Positions 51,480 through 61,025 of a stretch of 64,000 bases of DNA are shown in pieces (position 1 is the stretch's first letter; each line of letters begins with the position of its first letter). The DNA comes from Flavobacteriaceae bacterium PS02338 (GTDB taxonomy: Bacteria > Bacteroidota > Bacteroidia > Sphingobacteriales > Sphingobacteriaceae): contig JASCOD010000012.1 in the NCBI GenBank assembly GCA_029959615.1, positions 62,001 through 126,000 on the forward strand, read 5' to 3'. The translations under genes and the position numbers were made by a program. Below the pieces are notes generated by a model. That model did not search any database and was not told where the DNA came from. It saw nothing but the letters and a program-made list of their open reading frames with translations.

Positions 51480-54239
51480 GTGCATTTAAATCATATCTTA
51501 AAATCCTTTAGGACAAGGCTGCTCTTAAGCTTTTTTTCTTTTGTATTGGTTATCTTGGGTTGGGTTGCCATTTACTTTATCATGGATCGCGAGCAGCGGC
51601 GTATCAAGCTGTTTTCAGAAAAACTAACGCAATTACAGGTTAGGTATTTAGAAAGTACCAATTATCTGCAACAATTTATGCTCAAGGGATATCATGAACC
51701 TAGTTTTTATGATACTGGAAAACAAAAGGGTATAGATAGCTTCCTAAGTATTCAATCAGATATCAGTACGGGGATTCAGGCACTTGGAAAAGAGGCTGAG
51801 AATATAGGTATACAGGTGGCTCCTTTATTGGATAGCTTGCATATTGCCAACAGGCAAACCGTTATTTTAGGAAAAGAGTTGAAATTGCTCTACTACAAAC
51901 GTGGTTTTCAAGATAAAGGCTTAGAAGGCCGTATGAGAGATTTTGCACATCAGGTAGAAAGCTCTAAAGTGGTTCCGAAAATAGATCTGCTACAGCTTCG
52001 ACGCCATGAAAAGGATTATATGCTAAGAGGCCATTCAGAGTTGGTCGATTCTTTTTCACTTCAGTTACAACGTACATTGGCACGTTTGTCTAAAGAAGAA
52101 AAAATATATACTGTTCTAAAAGAATATGGTAAATGCTTTATCCAGTTGGTGAGCTATTCGGAGCAACTTGGCGTGCAGCGGGAAAAAGGAGTAATGCCCG
52201 AAACTTTAGGTAAGATTAAGGAGTTTGGACAGCTTTATGCCCGTACAGATACATTATCGGGGCAGGAAATAGATAGGATAAAAGAGCGCTTCAATATCAT
52301 TATTATCGTGCTTTCGGCTATTTCTATAGTTATTGTTGTACTATTAAGCTGGATATTATCTAAGCATCTTACCAAAGATATCAAGGTACTCAACAGGCGT
52401 TTGTCCGATTTTATCCAGTCAGATTTTCAGGAAGTGCAGGAACCAGAAGCCGATCGTAGTTTCATTCCTCGAAGTACCGAACTAGAATTATTGTTCAGAG
52501 ATTTTTCACTGTTAAAAATAGCTATACGTAAATACATCCATCGACTTAAACAACGCGGAGAAGAATTGGAATTACAATCTTACAAGTTGCAGGAACTTAA
52601 TGAAGAATTGCAGGTGCAGTCTGAAGAACTGATTGCGCAGTCTGAGGAATTGAAAGTGCAGCAGGCACAGGAGCATGCGCTAAGAGAGGAAGCTGAAAGG
52701 GCCAATCAAGCTAAGAGTGTCTTTTTAGCTACCATGAGCCACGAAATACGGACACCACTAAACGGCGTGCTCGGCATGTCGGCACTATTACACGAAACGG
52801 TATTGAATACCGAACAGGCAGAGTACGTAGAAACGATTAAAAGCAGTGGTGAGACTTTATTGAATGTAATCAATGATATACTTGATTTTTCTAAGATTGA
52901 ATCGGGTAAAATGGAACTTGATCCACACGATTTTGATCTTAGGGGTAGTGTAGAAGAGGTAATGGATCTATTTGCAGGTAAGGCAGCTCTCAATAATATA
53001 TATCTGGTTTATCAGTTGGGCAGTGAAATCCCATTGCAGCTAAAGGCAGATAGCTTGCGTTTAAAGCAGGTGCTGATCAACCTCATAGGCAATGCACTGA
53101 AGTTTACGCATAAAGGGGAAGTTTTTTTAGATATGAAACTCCATAACTTTGAACTGGGGCAACAAATGGAACTCCTTTTTGAAGTTCGAGATACTGGTAT
53201 AGGTATTGCCAGCCATCAGGTAAATAGCCTTTTTCAGGCATTTAATCAGGTAGATTCTTCCACAACGCGTAAGTATGGAGGCACAGGTTTAGGTCTTGCC
53301 ATAAGCACCCGATTGGTAGAGTTAATGGGTGGAAAACTTTGGGTGGAAAGCAAGGTCAACGAGGGGACTTCTTTCTTCTTCACCATCAAGGCTGCCGCAG
53401 GCGATACGCAGTTCCGTCACCATGCTCGGTGCATGATGACCGGCCAGGAAGGAAAGCATATTTTAGTAGTAGATGACCACCATACCAATCGTAGGATACT
53501 TCAATTGCAGCTAGAAAACTGGCAGTTAATACCTGTAATGGCAGCCTCGGCAGCAGATGCATTAAACCTGTTGGAAGAAAGGGGCTTTGATTTGGTGATC
53601 AGTGATATGCAAATGCCCGAAATGGATGGACTTATGTTGGCTTCCTTGATAAAGCAAAAGAATGCGGTATTGCCCATCATTTTGCTAAGTTCCGTTGGAG
53701 ATGAAACCAGAAGCAGGTATCCACACTTATTCTCTGCAGTATTGACCAAGCCTGTAAAGCAGGAACAGCTTTGTAGGGCAATACAGATGGGATTACAACA
53801 AGTATCGGAAGTTTTAAAAGTAGAGCCTGCTAAAAACGTGTTACTCGAAGAAAGCTTTGCTGTTTCAAATCCCTTACAGATTTTGGTAGCCGAAGACAAC
53901 TTGATCAATCAGAAACTTATTGTCAAGATCTTGGTGAAATTAGGTTTCATGCCACAGATTGCCCAAAACGGTGTAGAAGTACTTTCGCTACTCGAAAAAA
54001 CTAACTTCGATTTGGTCTTGATGGATGTACAGATGCCCGAGATGGACGGATTAGAGGCAACAAGATTAATTCGGTTGTCTGCTAAACATCAGCCGGCTAT
54101 TGTAGCCATGACTGCAAATGCCATGACTGAAGATCGGGAAAAATGTATTTCGGCAGGAATGGACGACTATCTGTCAAAGCCGCTTCATATTCCACTTTTA
54201 ATAGATGTACTAAAAAAAATAGGGGTAAAAGAAAAGTAA
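51480..54239 (+). CDS. Hybrid sensor histidine kinase with two receiver domains
   Basis: About 919 aa. I take the GTG at 51480 because a -7-like box overlaps the TTG at 51474; neither start is certain. The order is TM1 (about 13-31), periplasmic helical bundle, TM2 (about 273-294), coiled coil (360-410, LQVQSEELIAQSEELKVQQ), HisKA with His in MSHEIRTPLNG (about 420), HATPase (NLIGNALKFTHKG, RDTGIGI, GGTGLGLAI), REC1 with Asp in VISDMQMPEMDG (about 708) and REC2 with Asp in VLMDVQMPEMDG (about 847). No HPt domain or DNA-binding output is present, so a separate partner is needed. Confidence 0.88.
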   Translation: MHLNHILKSFRTRLLLSFFSFVLVILGWVAIYFIMDREQRRIKLFSEKLTQLQVRYLESTNYLQQFMLKGYHEPSFYDTGKQKGIDSFLSIQSDISTGIQALGKEAENIGIQVAPLLDSLHIANRQTVILGKELKLLYYKRGFQDKGLEGRMRDFAHQVESSKVVPKIDLLQLRRHEKDYMLRGHSELVDSFSLQLQRTLARLSKEEKIYTVLKEYGKCFIQLVSYSEQLGVQREKGVMPETLGKIKEFGQLYARTDTLSGQEIDRIKERFNIIIIVLSAISIVIVVLLSWILSKHLTKDIKVLNRRLSDFIQSDFQEVQEPEADRSFIPRSTELELLFRDFSLLKIAIRKYIHRLKQRGEELELQSYKLQELNEELQVQSEELIAQSEELKVQQAQEHALREEAERANQAKSVFLATMSHEIRTPLNGVLGMSALLHETVLNTEQAEYVETIKSSGETLLNVINDILDFSKIESGKMELDPHDFDLRGSVEEVMDLFAGKAALNNIYLVYQLGSEIPLQLKADSLRLKQVLINLIGNALKFTHKGEVFLDMKLHNFELGQQMELLFEVRDTGIGIASHQVNSLFQAFNQVDSSTTRKYGGTGLGLAISTRLVELMGGKLWVESKVNEGTSFFFTIKAAAGDTQFRHHARCMMTGQEGKHILVVDDHHTNRRILQLQLENWQLIPVMAASAADALNLLEERGFDLVISDMQMPEMDGLMLASLIKQKNAVLPIILLSSVGDETRSRYPHLFSAVLTKPVKQEQLCRAIQMGLQQVSEVLKVEPAKNVLLEESFAVSNPLQILVAEDNLINQKLIVKILVKLGFMPQIAQNGVEVLSLLEKTNFDLVLMDVQMPEMDGLEATRLIRLSAKHQPAIVAMTANAMTEDREKCISAGMDDYLSKPLHIPLLIDVLKKIGVKEK

Positions 54240-54358
54240 GGTTCTTTAGGCTAAATTGATCAACCTGCCAATACAGGTATCCATCTTATGGGTTCTTAGT
54301 TATACTTTTCATGTGATTCGGGATATCGCTAATTATGCTATGATGTTTTACTAATAAT

Positions 54359-54388
54359 TTTGGTAAACTAAAAATATTAGTATATTTG
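54359..54388 (+). promoter_or_regulatory. Promoter of 54459 gene
   Basis: TTTG at 54359-54362, 18 nt, TATATTTG at 54381-54388. The ATG is 70 nt downstream. Confidence 0.5.
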
Positions 54389-54458
54389 TTTTTGAAAAAC
54401 TGTATAGTTAAGAATTTTCAAAATGCTTGGCGGATGAGTATTGAATATATAGTGAACC

Positions 54459-55019
54459 ATGAGAATAAAGATCAAAACTGAAAACAGGGCGATGGAAAGA
54501 CTGGAGCCTATCCTAAAGGAAGCTTTTACAGAACTGGGCTATCTGAACGTAAGCGAGGATAATGAGTATTTCTATATGGAATTTAACTCGAGTACAAAGG
54601 ATATGGCTAAGGTGATGCATGAGCTCGACCACTTAGTCAAACCCTATATTGCCAGATATGGAGATAGGGAAGTGGCCTATGTGTTCAACATCAATAAGGG
54701 AAAGGAATTGGTGAATATCATCCGTTATCATGAAAAGGATTATGGATATAGGGTAAAGGTGAATATGGGTGGGACTGAACAGCAGCTTTTTGTGGTAGAT
54801 TTGTTAGGAGTGGGAGATTATATGGTCTTCGGACAAAATTTTGAAAAGTTGGGCGTAATGTATAGGCCTGTTCGTACACCTGCGATCGGACAATACCGTA
54901 TGGATATTTACGCTGCATTTTCTGATACCAGTTATTGGACAACTTCCAGCAGAGTTTTGAAGCCTTATCTGGGAAGGATCGTGAATGGAATTGCTGAACA
55001 ACACCTAACTAAGAACTGA
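54459..55019 (+). CDS. Unknown cytoplasmic protein, 186 aa
   Basis: A 186-aa protein without signal or TM segments. It has an alpha/beta mix: a basic start (MRIKIKTENRAMERLEPIL), an acidic-aromatic stretch (SEDNEYFYMEF), then FVVDLLGVGDYMVFGQ and a C-terminal helix. I do not recognise the family. It has its own likely promoter and is monocistronic, since the next gene is convergent. Confidence 0.65.
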   Translation: MRIKIKTENRAMERLEPILKEAFTELGYLNVSEDNEYFYMEFNSSTKDMAKVMHELDHLVKPYIARYGDREVAYVFNINKGKELVNIIRYHEKDYGYRVKVNMGGTEQQLFVVDLLGVGDYMVFGQNFEKLGVMYRPVRTPAIGQYRMDIYAAFSDTSYWTTSSRVLKPYLGRIVNGIAEQHLTKN

Positions 55020-55158
55020 TTTATGCTAAAGCGGGCAGATTTTAGGCTTATCATGCCTTTTATCTTTCGCTTTATACTTCAACGACCATATACTCATTAA
55101 TTCTCCCAATCCGTCGGAGACTAATGCCACAAGGGTTGGCATGGATTAGAATTAAGCT

Positions 55159-56613
55159 TTAATTTTTCTTGAGGGGATGTTCCTTTTCCCATTGTTTCCA
55201 TGCATTAGTCTGTCCCTCCAGCCATTTTTTGTACTGGGTGATGATGGTGCCAGAGATCTGATCAGCGCCATGTCCATCATTTCCGATTCCTCTATTTTTA
55301 AAATAGACAAGTAGCCTGGAACCACCATGTAAGCCCCAATTGTTACGGATCCAAGTACCCAGTCCACCACCGTGGGAATTGAATTCCCAGTCCATTTTGC
55401 TCTGACCGAGTTGTTGTTTGGCTTGGAAGTTCAGTATTTTGTCCAATTCTATCATACATTCCTGAAGGTTTTTTGGGATGTAATGTTCGCCGATCCTTTC
55501 AGCGGTCAGCCGCTTTTGAGCTGCTAGTTTGGACTTTTCCATTTCCGTTCGAGTATGTGCTTTGGCTACTTCCTCGTCAGGACTACGATAGCCACCGAAG
55601 AAATGGTTAAGATAAAGCTTGTCTACTTCTCTGGGCATGAACGTCGTTTCAAAGGTAGTGTTCTCCAGATAGTTCCTGATCTTGATGCTGTCCAGACCTT
55701 CTCCAGGATTGAAATCGACGAGCTGTAGTCTACCATTTCGGTGTAGGTAGGCACCCATATCGATCTTGTAATGGGCGTAACGGCGGAAGGTCGTGTCATC
55801 CATGTGGACGTATTTGAGGTTCAGCAGTTCGCCCAAGGCCGCAGATAGCTGTTTTCCATCTTGCGTTCGCTGGATATCTGTGAGGTACTTAAAAGGATAA
55901 CGATAATAGGAAATCCTACTTTTTACCGCTTCTATGCCTGCGATTTTTGGATAGAGTTCATGCAATTCGATGTTGTTTTGGATGATCTCACCTTTGTTTA
56001 GGTCGAAGAGCGTTACTTTTTTGCGGGCATCTATCAGATAGACGGTGTCATTCTTGTTAAAGACAAAGTTCTTTTCTAGAAATTTTTCCTGCTCAGTTAC
56101 GCCCTCTCTGTATTGCTTGAAAGTCGAGCGGCGCTCCTGATAAAGCTTGTAGTTACTTGGGTAGAACATGCCACATTTTTCCTTTTGTTTATCACAATTC
56201 GTAAAGGTTTCGGCAGTATAGGTCTTGGTCAGTTTGCCGTCCACATAATAGGTAGCTTGTTGGTTTTCCTCGCCTTTGTGGTAGTTCCTGTCGATCAGGT
56301 AAAGAATCTTCCTACCGTCATTGCTCAGTGCTACAAAGAAAGGCTCACTGTCTGAAAGGTCAAAGGAACGCTCTATCCGATAAAGCACCTTCTTGATTCC
56401 AGGACTTTCATATTTGTCGTTGTAAGTAACCGTGGATTCACCGATCAGGTTGGGGTATTGATGGTCATAGGAAACTGAACGGAGCATGAACTTGGCATTG
56501 GTGGAATAAGTCTCCGAGATCGGTACACGCTCGGTGCTATGTTGGGCAAATAGCGGTATGCTGAACAATAGTAATACTAGAGAGAAGAGCGGTGTGGCGT
56601 TAAAGATATTCAT
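55159..56613 (-). CDS. Secreted protein of unknown function with DUF6794-like C-terminus
   Basis: A 484-aa protein with a signal peptide (LLFSIPLFAQ). The middle is beta-rich with propeller-like strands (FFVALSNDGRKILYLIDR, NKNDTVYLIDARKKVTLF). The last ~90 residues (IPKNLQECMIELDKIL, GLGTWIRNNWGLHGGSRLL, ISGTIITQYKKWLEGQ) match my memory of DUF6794, a small helical domain found alone in many bacteria. Its role is unknown. It is on the minus strand, convergent with the previous gene. Confidence 0.65.
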   Translation of the reverse strand: MNIFNATPLFSLVLLLFSIPLFAQHSTERVPISETYSTNAKFMLRSVSYDHQYPNLIGESTVTYNDKYESPGIKKVLYRIERSFDLSDSEPFFVALSNDGRKILYLIDRNYHKGEENQQATYYVDGKLTKTYTAETFTNCDKQKEKCGMFYPSNYKLYQERRSTFKQYREGVTEQEKFLEKNFVFNKNDTVYLIDARKKVTLFDLNKGEIIQNNIELHELYPKIAGIEAVKSRISYYRYPFKYLTDIQRTQDGKQLSAALGELLNLKYVHMDDTTFRRYAHYKIDMGAYLHRNGRLQLVDFNPGEGLDSIKIRNYLENTTFETTFMPREVDKLYLNHFFGGYRSPDEEVAKAHTRTEMEKSKLAAQKRLTAERIGEHYIPKNLQECMIELDKILNFQAKQQLGQSKMDWEFNSHGGGLGTWIRNNWGLHGGSRLLVYFKNRGIGNDGHGADQISGTIITQYKKWLEGQTNAWKQWEKEHPLKKN

Positions 56614-56827
56614 ATCGTTAGGCTGGATTTCAAAAGTAGCTATTTACAGTCCATTTAACAATAGTCTGTGTTTTGGGATAAGCTAGTGTTTTTAACCATA
56701 CGTAAAATAAGGAATTATGGACAGAAAACTCTTTAAAAGTCTTTGCGCTATCAGGTTGGAGACGCTGCATAACGAATAGACGAATTAACCTATTGTAATG
56801 TTTATTGTGTAACAGAGCAAACTTCAG

Positions 56828-57490
56828 TTATGGTTTCGTATCAATTACTCTTTCAGGAGGATTGTATAATCGTTGATGCTTATGTTTGCACTCGCTGTAA
56901 AATAGGTTATAGGCTTCTTCCATTTGTTCGGTACTTCGTTCACCATGATATTCAGTTAAATATACACGTGCTATTGGCTTAAAGCTCTCAAGGTAATCTA
57001 GTAAGGTTACGCCGAAAAAAACCTGAAATGGTGTTGTTTCAGTGCGCTTAAAGATATAATCGAATCCACTTACAAAGTGGATCTTGTTTAAATGCATAGA
57101 AAATAATCCTCCTTGCGGATAAATACCTAACATTATAGTTGGATCTCTTAACAACTCCGAGGCATAATTTAACGATTCGATCATTTTTCTTGACTTTTTG
57201 TCCACTGAAAAACAACCAACATATTTCAAAATCGGAAAAGCCTTTAATTGCGAATCGATCACCATCGCCTTCAATTGCTTTTTTAAGATGACTCGGCATA
57301 GGCGATGCAGAATTCCCCCATCATTAAAGCTGTAATGATTCATCAGCATTAAGCAGGAACGGTCTTGTTTTACCGATAGTTCACCAATAAATTTTACAGA
57401 AGCAAAATGACGCAATACCCATGGCTCCCCAATTCCTCTAGCAAGCCATTTTATTAATTTATTAGGACTGTCTTTAATCATAGGCATCAA
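56828..57490 (-). CDS. PlsC-type acyltransferase
   Basis: A 220-aa protein with the acyltransferase HX4D motif (NHYSFNDGG, about 52-60) and a glycine-proline motif III (LGIYPQGGLF, about 120-129). The lack of clear TM helices suggests a peripheral membrane enzyme that moves an acyl group to a phospholipid or other hydroxyl acceptor. Starts at Met1, Met2 or Met4 are all possible. It is divergent from the YheT-like hydrolase gene, which is the other lipid-type enzyme here. Confidence 0.78.
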   Translation of the reverse strand: MMPMIKDSPNKLIKWLARGIGEPWVLRHFASVKFIGELSVKQDRSCLMLMNHYSFNDGGILHRLCRVILKKQLKAMVIDSQLKAFPILKYVGCFSVDKKSRKMIESLNYASELLRDPTIMLGIYPQGGLFSMHLNKIHFVSGFDYIFKRTETTPFQVFFGVTLLDYLESFKPIARVYLTEYHGERSTEQMEEAYNLFYSECKHKHQRLYNPPERVIDTKP

Positions 57491-57824
57491 ACTATTAGAT
57501 CAGCAAGCTATAAGTTAATGATTAGCTAACTCAGTACTTGTATCCATGATGGTAAAGATAGTCCTTTTCAGTAGCGAAGAAAAATTATCAATAATCAAAT
57601 CCGCTACAAATGCTGTTCGGTTTTACTTTGATCAATCGTAATATATCCTTCATTATTGTACGGGAGATATTTTTTTACCATTTTAGCGATATAAAGCTAT
57701 ATTTTTTATAAAATCATTGTTTTAAAGCTTTTTTACGCTGCTTTACTGATACGGTAAAGTTATTTATGGGTGTTCCATATACAAATTATATTCACCTAAT
57801 TAACCATAAATCAAAAACGCAAGT
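57491..57824. other. Divergent intergenic region, 334 bp
   Basis: AT-rich, with no coding frame and no repeat I can name. Promoters for both flanking genes must lie here. TTTACTTTGATC near 57632 is the nearest match to a -7 box, but it has no clear -33 partner. Confidence 0.4.
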
Positions 57825-58799
57825 ATGCCGATCATACAATCAAACTACCGCCCTCCAGCATATCTTTTTAATGGCCAACTACAAACTATAGCTCCTTTTT
57901 TTGGGGTAAAACGTGACAATACGCTTTATAAAACCGAAAAGTTGGAATTGCCCGATGGCGATTTTTTAGAGCTCGATTGGATTCGGGGTGGTCACGATAG
58001 ACTGATGATCATCTGTCATGGCTTAGAGGGTAATTCTAGGAGTCATTATGTGCAGCAAATGGCCCAATATTTTTCTGTTCTTGGATGGGACATATTGGCA
58101 ATGCATGCACGGAGTTGTGGTAGAGAGATGAACCGTCTACCAGTAGTTTATCACGGTGGATCTACTAATGATATAGCGGCGGTAACGTCTGAATATGCGA
58201 AGAAATATAATTCGCTCGTGCTTGTTGGATTTTCACTAGGTGCTAATATGCTGTTAAATTTTGCAGCAAGACACAACACACCTGCCAACCTACGGGCCAT
58301 TGCTGCTTTTTCTGTGCCTTGTGATTTACGGAAGTCTGAGCAAAAAATTGACCGATTAATTAATCGTGTCTTTGCTCAAAAATTTTTGCTCAAACTAAAA
58401 AACAAGGTGCGAAAGCTGGAGATCAACCACCCGGGAATATTCGATGTCAATACGTTGGATCAAATCACATCCGTACAAGAATTCTCCGAAAATTTTACAG
58501 CCCCATTTTCTGGTTTTAATTCACTAGATGATTTCTATTCATCAGGCAGTTGCTTAAACTCCCTAACGAAAATCGGTATACCTACGTTGGTTGTGAATGC
58601 GCAAAATGATCCGTTTTTGTCTGATACCTCTTATCCTATCGATTTAGCAAGAACATCTGATTGTATATTTCTTGAGATGCCTAAACGAGGTGGTCATACA
58701 GCATTTCCTATTTCTACTTCAAAATCATGGATGCCAAATAGACTGGAGAGATTTCTGAATGAAGAGCTGGGAATACCTAATAATGTAGCTATCTCTTAG
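57825..58799 (+). CDS. YheT-family alpha/beta hydrolase
   Basis: A 324-aa cytoplasmic alpha/beta-fold hydrolase. Family traits are the start (YRPPAYLFNGQLQTIAPFF), oxyanion-region HGLEGNSRSHY, nucleophile Ser in VGFSLGANMLLN, Asp in NAQNDPFLSD, and His in PKRGGHTAF. YheT-like proteins are probable short-chain esterases or lipases. Substrate unknown. Confidence 0.85.
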   Translation: MPIIQSNYRPPAYLFNGQLQTIAPFFGVKRDNTLYKTEKLELPDGDFLELDWIRGGHDRLMIICHGLEGNSRSHYVQQMAQYFSVLGWDILAMHARSCGREMNRLPVVYHGGSTNDIAAVTSEYAKKYNSLVLVGFSLGANMLLNFAARHNTPANLRAIAAFSVPCDLRKSEQKIDRLINRVFAQKFLLKLKNKVRKLEINHPGIFDVNTLDQITSVQEFSENFTAPFSGFNSLDDFYSSGSCLNSLTKIGIPTLVVNAQNDPFLSDTSYPIDLARTSDCIFLEMPKRGGHTAFPISTSKSWMPNRLERFLNEELGIPNNVAIS

Positions 58800-58880
58800 G
58801 TTTTTCCTGACTTTTTGTTTGGATTTGGGCAAAAGAAAAAATCTAAATACTGAACTACAGATAATTAAAGAAAACAAAAA

Positions 58881-58904
58881 AAGCAGCTCTTTTCAGAGCT
58901 GCTT
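58881..58904. terminator. Bidirectional terminator (hydrolase gene and tRNA-His)
   Basis: Perfect 10-bp stem aagcagctct / agagctgctt with loop tttc. The minus strand has a run of seven T after it, the plus strand TTTT. Confidence 0.8.
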
Positions 58905-58914
58905 TTAAACTCGG

Positions 58915-58989
58915 GGTGGCTGATGGGGCTCGAACCCACGACCCTCGGCACCACAAACCAATACTCTAACCAACTGAGCTACAGCCACC
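58915..58989 (-). tRNA. tRNA-His (anticodon GTG)
   Basis: On the minus strand: acceptor GTGGCTG with an extra 5' G (position -1) pairing with C73, the mark of tRNA-His. D-arm GCTCAGTTGGTTAGAGT, anticodon loop TTGTGGT giving GTG, and T-arm GGTTCGAGCC. The CCA end is not encoded. Confidence 0.95.
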
Positions 58990-59005
58990 GTGTTTTTTAG
59001 TGTCA

Positions 59006-59036
59006 CAAAAGTACAACTTTATATATTTAAATCAAA
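59006..59036 (-). promoter_or_regulatory. Promoter of tRNA-His
   Basis: On the minus strand TTTG at 59036-59033, exactly 19 nt, then TACTTTTG at 59013-59006: a perfect Bacteroidota promoter, 17 nt upstream of the tRNA. Confidence 0.75.
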
Positions 59037-59404
59037 TATTTTTCAATTTAGATGAGTGAAAAAAATGCAATTTGTTATTTTTCAAATATTTGTATTTTTT
59101 TTATTTGAAAAATGGCAACTTCTTAAGCTGGCATCTAGTCTTTTTCCGTCATTATTTAGGAGCTAGCGTAGCTTAAAGAAGATAGGAATGGACATAATTT
59201 AGTGTTGGAAGATGCTTGATCAAAGTAAGTGTAATATATGTTTAAGATATACTAAATCATAAGGCGAAGTAACTTTCTTGATGGATACTAGCGTAATAAA
59301 TAAAAATAATGACGCAAAGCGAAAAAAAGTAAAGCCTACTCTATGTAGATTTAGTCTAAATAAGTAATTTCGCAGCAAAATCGTAAACTTAATTCTTATA
59401 TATA
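59037..59404. other. Intergenic region with AT-rich inverted repeat
   Basis: No gene. A perfect 11-bp inverted repeat, TTTTTCAAATA (59078-59088) and TATTTGAAAAA (59102-59112), is embedded in a T-rich tract. The promoter of the ankyrin gene must be near 59350-59400, where TAATTTCG is a weak -7 match. Confidence 0.45.
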
Positions 59405-60928
59405 ATGAAGAAAGTAGCACTTCTTGCCTCGTTCGTTTTCGCGTTAAGCTCGGCAAATGCACAAAATAGAAATACTTTATTACAAGCTGACTTTTGGAAG
59501 CAGAAGCCTAATGTAGAGGCAGTGAAAGCCGAAATCGCAAAGGGAAGTAGCCCTTCAGAATCAGATCAACGCCTTTTTGATGCAACCGCTATGGCAATTA
59601 ATGCTGATGCGCCAGTAGAAACCATTAAGTTTTTACTAGATCAGGAAGGCAATCCAGTAACCAAAGGAACGCATCACAGCCGTACTTATTTACATTGGGC
59701 TGCAGCTAAAGGTAATGTAGAATTGGTAAAAGAGTTACTTTCTCGTGGCTCTAATGCAGAAAAAGGAGACAGTTATGGTACCCCATCGGTTGCCTACGCA
59801 GCATCTACTGGTCAAGCCAATACAGCGATTTATGAGACTTTCTTCAAACTAGGCTCAGATCCTAAAAAGAAATATACAAATGGCGCTAACTTACTTTTGT
59901 TAAGTATTGCTAACGATAAAGATTTAAAATTGGCAGATTACTTTATTTCAAAAGGTTTGTCGTTTAAAGATACCGATGCAGAAGGCGCTACAGCATTTGA
60001 TTATGCTGCTAGAAGTGGAAATATCGAGTTTTTAAAAGCTGTTTTAGCAAAAGGAGCAAAACCAACAGGCTTAGCTTTATATTACGCTTCTCAGGGAGGT
60101 CGTATGTCTTCAGCTTCTTTAGAATTATATAAATATTTAGTTGAAGATTTGAAGCTAAATCCAGCTGCAACAAATAAAGAAGGCAATAACGTTTTGCACA
60201 GTATAGTTCGCAGACCCAACCAAGATGAAATCATTAAATATTTTTTGACGAAAGGTGTAGATGTAAATAAAGCGAACGAAGAAGGAAACACTCCTTTTAT
60301 TAATGCTGCCGCTGGAAGAAATCTTGCTATAGTAGAATTATTAGCGCCAAAAGTTAAAAACATCAACGCTATAAATAAAAAAGGCGAATCTGCCTTAACC
60401 GAAGCCATAGCACATGGTTCTTCTGAAGTGGCTGCCTTTTTAGTTGATAAAGGTGCCAACGTGAAAATAGAAGATGCAGCAGGTAATAATTTAGCTTATT
60501 ACCTTGTAGAAAGCTACAGACCTGCAGGTAGACCAGGTGGGCCTGGAGCAGGTGGCCAAAGTGCGCCACAAGCACAAAAAGATGAGTTCGCTGAGAAATT
60601 GGCATTGTTAAGCACTAAAGGCCTAGATATTGCTGCTCCTCAAAAGAATGGGAGTACTTTATATCACGTAGCAATTGCTAGATTAGACTTAGGGTTACTA
60701 AAGAAATTGAATGATTTGAAAGTAAATGTGAACACCAAAAATAAAGAAGGTGTTACCGTATTGCATAAAGCTGCTTTAATTTCTAAGGATGATGAAATCC
60801 TTAAATACCTAGTCTCTATTGGTGCTGATAAAACAATTAAAACCGACTTTGACGAAACAGCTTACGATTTAGCGGCTGAAAACACATTTTTGTCGAAAAA
60901 GAATATCTCAGTAAGCTTTTTAAAATAA
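59405..60928 (+). CDS. Exported ankyrin-repeat protein
   Basis: A 507-aa protein with a signal peptide (FVFALSSANAQ). At least ten ankyrin repeats fill the rest, for example HSRTYLHWAAAKGNVELVKELLSRG, NTPFINAAAGRNLAIVELL and GVTVLHKAALISKDDEILKYLVSIG. A Gly/Pro/Ala-rich insert (GRPGGPGAGGQSAPQ) lies at about 377-391. It is a periplasmic protein-binding scaffold. It lies upstream of the DUF2271 and reductase genes, so a role in the same periplasmic redox cluster is possible. Confidence 0.85.
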   Translation: MKKVALLASFVFALSSANAQNRNTLLQADFWKQKPNVEAVKAEIAKGSSPSESDQRLFDATAMAINADAPVETIKFLLDQEGNPVTKGTHHSRTYLHWAAAKGNVELVKELLSRGSNAEKGDSYGTPSVAYAASTGQANTAIYETFFKLGSDPKKKYTNGANLLLLSIANDKDLKLADYFISKGLSFKDTDAEGATAFDYAARSGNIEFLKAVLAKGAKPTGLALYYASQGGRMSSASLELYKYLVEDLKLNPAATNKEGNNVLHSIVRRPNQDEIIKYFLTKGVDVNKANEEGNTPFINAAAGRNLAIVELLAPKVKNINAINKKGESALTEAIAHGSSEVAAFLVDKGANVKIEDAAGNNLAYYLVESYRPAGRPGGPGAGGQSAPQAQKDEFAEKLALLSTKGLDIAAPQKNGSTLYHVAIARLDLGLLKKLNDLKVNVNTKNKEGVTVLHKAALISKDDEILKYLVSIGADKTIKTDFDETAYDLAAENTFLSKKNISVSFLK

Positions 60929-60939
60929 TTGAATGAAAC

Positions 60940-60975
60940 GAGCTTGCTCCCAATAAGTTCCTTTGGAACAAGCTC
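60940..60975 (+). other. Stem-loop between ankyrin and DUF2271 genes
   Basis: GAGCTTG-C-TCC / GGA-A-CAAGCTC hairpin in the 97-bp gap, without a T-run. It may mark the 3' end of the ankyrin message or an RNA-processing site within an operon. Confidence 0.4.
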
Positions 60976-61025
60976 ATCAATACCATTGAAAAACAAGGGT
61001 TAACACATTAATAAAATATAATTAA

